Assembly (NCBI GenBank): GCA_027422505.1
Contig: JAPQWV010000050.1
Span: forward strand, 4,712,001-4,776,000
DNA length: 64,000 nt
Direction: 5' to 3'
Source of the DNA: Craterostigma plantagineum
Lineage: Eukaryota > Streptophyta > Magnoliopsida > Lamiales > Linderniaceae
The notes under the pieces were generated by a model. That model had not been told where the DNA came from. It ran no database searches and was given only the letters and a program-made list of their open reading frames with translations. A program made the translations under genes and the position numbers. Of this stretch, positions 59,861-64,000 are shown piece after piece (position 1 is the first letter of the stretch; each line of letters starts with the position of its first letter).

Positions 59861-60675
59861 TCAAGAACGAGCACCGCCCGAAGCCCGACGCTCGTAAGGG
59901 CCCGAACGATCCCTCTTATACCTATCATTTCCACCTCGACTGCCCGACGAATCTCTACTCTGCCTACCACCACCACCACCATACCTATCACCACCACCAT
60001 CACGATCAGAACCATAACGACCACCACCACGCTCCTCCCTTCCACCACCACCATACCTACCACCGCCTCCCCTTGGGCCATCGCCGGAGGAGGGGCATTC
60101 CCTTGCAAAGTGCCCGGGCTTCCCACACTTGAAGCAGCCCTCGCCCGACCCACCGCGCCCACCCCTATCGCGGTCGTGCCCACGGTCTCTGTCATTGTCT
60201 CGGTCGTTGTGTGGGTCCCGGCCTGAGCCCTGGTTAGGCTTGGCTCGGTCCACGCTGATGGACCGCCCGTCTAAGTCCATGCCATTCATGGCTTCGATGG
60301 CTTCTTCCATGTCCCTTTCTAGCTCGAAGGAGACGAACCCAAACCCACGAGAACGACCTGAGTACTTGTCCATTACGACCTGATGAAAGGTTCGACGTCA
60401 AGAATATGTATCTAACAACAGATGGAAACCTCAGATTTCTAAACATGGAGTCTACGAAGAGGAAAAATGTGAAGTTTCGAGGTAGCTACCAAGTCACTCA
60501 CAGCTCAAAAGGATCAACCAAAATCGAAGGAAAAAGGACCGAAATTTTTTTACAGTTCAACCTTCGATTCCACGACATGGCCATACTTCTCGAAAGCCTG
60601 CTTCAATCCTCTGTCTGAAGTCGACCACGACAGATTTCCAATGAAACAACGAAACTCGGTTTCATGATCCGACAT
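59861..60675 (-). CDS. RZ1: Glycine-rich RNA-binding protein with zinc knuckle (RZ-1 type)
   Basis: 210-aa nuclear RNA-binding protein. Exon 1 60562-60675 ([20 protein letters not shown]; 38 codons, phase 0), exon 2 59861-60379, GT-AG intron of 182 bp inside the RRM. RRM: RNP2 [11 protein letters not shown]1 [22 protein letters not shown] (about residues 8-85). Then a CCHC knuckle [14 protein letters not shown] (about 120-133), then Gly/Arg/Ser/Asp-rich tail. RRM + one CCHC + RG-rich tail is the RZ-1 class (RZ-1A/B/C), which bind SR proteins and affect splicing and transcription. A 5'-UTR intron is likely: a CTCAG|GTTTGA donor near 60,992 and TTGTAG acceptor just before the ATG. A telo-box (aaaccctaa) lies near 61,053. 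Confidence 0.94.
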
Positions 60676-62212
60676 CTTCGCCTACAACACAAAATTATCA
60701 AACAACTCAGAAGAAGTTCAAATCTAATTTGGCCGCACATCGAAACCTTCCACCATTCCTTATATCACCACAGACAGCGGCTAAAGATTAGAACCAGCTA
60801 AGTTCCATCATTGAAATTCGCCGTCTGTGGAGTTTAATCCTCGAAGACTATTGCTATATAACTAAAGAAGCGAGAGACTGTGCTCTGATATTACCAAACG
60901 AACTCAACAAAGTAACGAGCAAGCTAACAGCGAAAAGACAAATAATTCACTAAACGGAGCAAGTGGTAAGATTTGGGCAATAGTATCAAACCTGAGATAG
61001 TTGATGCGCCGCTTACGCGTGTCGTTTCGTCCAAAAACAGCTGAGCTCCGTAAAACCCTAATTCTGGCGTTGGGCAAACAAAAGGCGAGGTTTTCTTGTT
61101 CTAAATTGGGTTTGGGAATCTCTCCCAAATAACATACGTCATACTTATATTTCAAATGATTTCGAATCTGCCCCCTTTACTTTCTTCTTCAACCTTTTTA
61201 CCTCCTCGTTCTTTGTTGGTCTGTTAAAGGATTGGGCTTCAGTTATTGGGCCATAAATTCGGCATATCTTGGCCCACGCTTAAGAAGAGCTCCTAGGTTA
61301 TTTTTTCGGTAATTGTTAAATTATTCTGTTTCTATTACCTAAAGAGAATTATAAAACGATCAGTGTTAACGGAAAAACAATATGCGGCTAGAATTGATAT
61401 TATTAAATAAAGAGATCCCACTAATTTTGTAAACTGACGGTACAATTCAATTTATTTTGTCTTGTTGCTCTAAGATTCTTAAAGCATTTGATACCTATGT
61501 CGGCTTTAAGTTATTTGTTTTTTTAGGTCATAGCTCATAGGCATATAGTGGCCTTTAAAGTATTATTTGACCTCAACTCAATAAAATCTCGGAGTATTGT
61601 CTATGTCGAATCTAAATCTTATCGAAACTATAGAGCAATTCCAACTTTCATCGTGTGTAATATATAAAAATTTGGTCAAAGGGGCTTTTATAATGATTTA
61701 GAGGCGTGTGGATGAATAAAGATTTCGCGAGGAAAAGGTCGAGTCCAATTGAATATAACTATAGTAAACATAACAAATTTAACTAAAACAAGTTAAATCT
61801 ACTATTCCTCGCCTACCAAAATCACATGGGATGGGAACTCTTTTGTTCTCAATCTTCCCAAATAATAATATATTTCTAAGTCCACTCATCGTATCATCAA
61901 ACCATGATTTACCTGGTAGAATGTGCATAAATTATGTCAAATATAATTTGTTTAACTATTACAAAAAAAGAATTTATTATTCTGTTCATTCACCAGTACT
62001 TGGCATGAACATTGGCTGATTTAATGGTCGCAACTATTCCATAATTATTATTCTTTGTTTTTGGAATAGTATTACAGAAGCTTGAACCTGGCCCGTTTCT
62101 TGATTTCTTCGCTTATTTAAGACTATGATTAAGGCATTTAATTTTCGTGAAAACCATGAAAGAGAGACATGGCCCCAGGATACTATATATGTACGTTGAA
62201 CCATGCTAAGAT
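60676..62212. other. 5' leader of the RZ-1 gene, then spacer
   Basis: 60,676-61,130 holds the putative 5'-UTR intron and leader of the RZ-1 gene. Past 61,200 (tgggcc-type words near 61,240-61,275) AT-rich DNA without supported frames to the 3' end of the MED26-like gene. Confidence 0.45.
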
Positions 62213-63305
62213 CTAAAAAAATTTGACTTTTTTTCTTAAATAAAAGTGACAAAAGGTAGCAATCCACTTGCCATGTTGAGTTTCTTGGTCATTCTCAAGA
62301 TGATGCTTCTTGATAACCACAGAAGTACGTTCTGCGCCTCCATTTTCGTAAAATTTTAAAAGTAAATACATAAACACAACAACATATGCAATAATTTTGT
62401 ATTAATGGTAGATAAAATTATATACATACATATAACAATACATACCATAGTGTGTTGCTTCTTGTGGTGGAGTATTGAGCCTAACCCATTCATCTACGGT
62501 ATCTTTCCATTTCCTGCATATAATTAAGAATCGAAGAACAACAATTAATTTTAGAAAACTACATCAATTCGATCTTAAGTGTGCTTCTTCTTCTTCTTCA
62601 AACCTTACAAGAATCTTCACTAATCTACGAACTTCGCCAGATGAATGTTTCCTCAGCTTCGTCACATGTCTTCCAATGTCCGTTTCCTTACACACATACA
62701 TTCAAAATGAAGATATTTTAACACAAATATAAAAAAAAAATGATTTTTTTTTTTAAAAAAAAAGAAAAAGTAAGGCTAATGATCAACGACTTCCACCTTG
62801 AGATCTAATGATGTGTTCATGTCCGCCAGCTTCTGCAGCATTCCAATCAAACAGCTCTCACTCTAAAAAAAAATTTTAAATCTCAAAGAAGAAAAGATCA
62901 AATCTTTACAGAAACTAAAAGAAAAAGAAAAACCTGCTGTTTATGATCATCCATCAAGAGAGACTTGATTTCAAGAATCTTCCTCTGCTCATAATCATCA
63001 CCATCAATTTCCTCTTCTTCCTTCTTCTTACACTCACCATCATCATCATCAACCTCTGTCTCACCTCCATTAACACGCTCGATTTCAAGAACCTTCTTAC
63101 TCTTCATCCGTTCATCATCGCCGCCGCCATCGCAGGCACGACACCTGAGAAATGCTGTAGACCCATAAATCTTCTGAAGAATCCCATCTATTCCCTCCAT
63201 ATTTTCTCCATGATCTTCGCAAGCCAATGAAATGGACATGTCTATCCAAGCCCACACATCAACCCCTGATTCTGCTACGAAGCAGCGAAACTCGTTCAAG
63301 TCCAT
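62213..63305 (-). CDS. MED26: MED26-type protein with TFIIS N-terminal (LW) domain
   Basis: 237-aa predicted nuclear protein, five exons: 62934-63305, 62797-62862, 62604-62686, 62446-62513 and 62213-62337 (714 nt, phases agree). N-terminus MDLNEFRCFVAESGVDVWAW and the acidic/Lys middle match plant Mediator subunit 26 proteins. The TFIIS N-domain is split over exons 2-4: LIGMLQKLADMNTSLDLK, ETDIGRHVTKLRKHSSGEVR, LVKILVR|KWKDTVDEWV. Mediator links transcription factors to RNA polymerase II; MED26 helps recruit elongation factors. Family members I know are longer at the C-terminus, so either exon 5 (stop at 62213) is a truncated end, or a further intron (a GCAAGT near 62,272 is possible) leads to exons I did not find. 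Confidence 0.82.
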
Positions 63306-64000
63306 CTTTTTGCAGTATAAAGAACTTAACTTTCTTCACAAGCCGTGGATTTTAGCTCGTGGGCTGTGCTTCTTATGTCTGAATTTGCAGTTTTTTTTTT
63401 TTTTTTGCAGACAATTTTCTGTTTCAATGTGTGTTTCTGTCTAAAATTGGAGTCAGTTTAAGTGCCAGTTTTCAAAGGATTGTTCAAAGGAGACGTTTGT
63501 CCCTCCCTGGGCTCCATCTCTTTTGATTGGCGTGTCTTGTCGCCTAGCGAAAAAGGACTGATAGAATCAATAAGAGAAATTCTTCTCTGTTTTCTTGTGT
63601 TTCGAGCTGTTCTTGTAAGCAAGAATCAATAAGAGAAATTCTCCGTGGACGTAGGATCGATTGAATCCGAACCACGTTAAGATCGTGTTTTCAATTTCTT
63701 ACAATTTGATAGAAGAGAGAAAGAAATCTTACGGTATAACTGCCGCGTCGTTTATCTCGGGATGGGTTAGCAATAACGCCTCCAATTCTGCCGGAGTAAC
63801 CTATTAGTAATACACACACTGCTTTCGGATCGTCTGTGCCACAACAATGTTCCACCTTTGTGTTCCACCAACCATTCTCCGACAAGTGTTAAACTGAGTT
63901 GACCAACTGTACACTTGTCACAATTTGGTTGGTGGAACACCAAATTGGAACACCAATTTGGAACAGAGGATTCAATCTAACACAGACTTGGGCTGTCTTG
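63306..64000. other. Promoter of the MED26-like gene and spacer; small hairpin
   Basis: 63,398-63,420 T-run, then no supported gene. 63860-63874 (gtgttccaccaacca) and 63926-63940 are perfect inverted repeats, with gacaagtg/cacttgtc inside, as in a small MITE or hairpin. Confidence 0.45.

Noticed and set aside
59788..60132. His-rich plus-strand frame
   Set aside because: Antisense of the Gly/Arg-rich tail of the RZ-1-type protein.
1..64000. CRISPR arrays, operons, bacterial signals
   Set aside because: Plant nuclear DNA; none seen. No tRNA or rRNA gene was recognised either.

Overview
This is plant nuclear DNA, almost certainly from a eudicot. The coding genes have GT-AG introns, many repeats are plant-type (LTR retrotransposons, hAT, Stowaway and Tourist MITEs), and the gene set is plant-specific (extensin, IDA-like peptide, trihelix factors, WAT1-type transporter, U-box ligase, VIT-like transporter). 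I cannot name the species. A three-exon T2/S-RNase-like gene would fit several eudicot orders.

Layout. 1-8686: head-to-tail array of four ~2.2 kb units plus a partial fifth. Each unit carries a minus-strand S-RNase-like (RNase T2) gene; three copies are clearly broken and all four lack the original C-terminus. 8687-18081: repeat-rich DNA made of pieces duplicated elsewhere in the window (around 22.2-23.7 kb and 30.3-31.7 kb), split by a young copia element (11857-15979, two 446-bp LTRs that read as identical, 5-bp target duplication, no PBS or gag) and a solo LTR (17217-17758). 18082-19680: CYP76-like P450 pseudogene split by a Stowaway-type MITE. 20625-22546: decayed WAT1/EamA transporter gene.

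23891-26147: two-domain GT-2-type trihelix gene (minus). 26.2-34.7 kb: gene-empty and MITE-rich, including hAT elements with perfect 8-bp target duplications. 34.7-40.8 kb: SH4-type trihelix gene (minus), a truncated copia remnant with two nested hAT MITEs, LSM3 (plus), and a VIT-like transporter (minus). 44217-45044: extensin (minus). 45-51 kb: repeats with long microsatellites. 51334-51570: unrecognised small secreted peptide (minus). 52773-54541: nuclear-speckle RRM protein (minus, six exons). 55337-55582: IDA-like peptide (minus). 57506-58744: U-box ARM E3 ligase (plus). 59861-60675: RZ-1-type RRM/zinc-knuckle protein (minus). 62213-63305: MED26-type protein with a TFIIS N-domain (minus).

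The genes from 23.9 to 54.5 kb (GT-2 trihelix, SH4 trihelix, LSM3, VIT-like, extensin, NSR) match from memory two paralogous Arabidopsis chromosome 1 segments (around At1g21140-21320 and At1g76800-76940). That part looks like an old conserved block. The left third is lineage-specific, dominated by duplication, gene death and transposon insertion. The most unusual content is the S-RNase-like array, together with the compact peptide genes.
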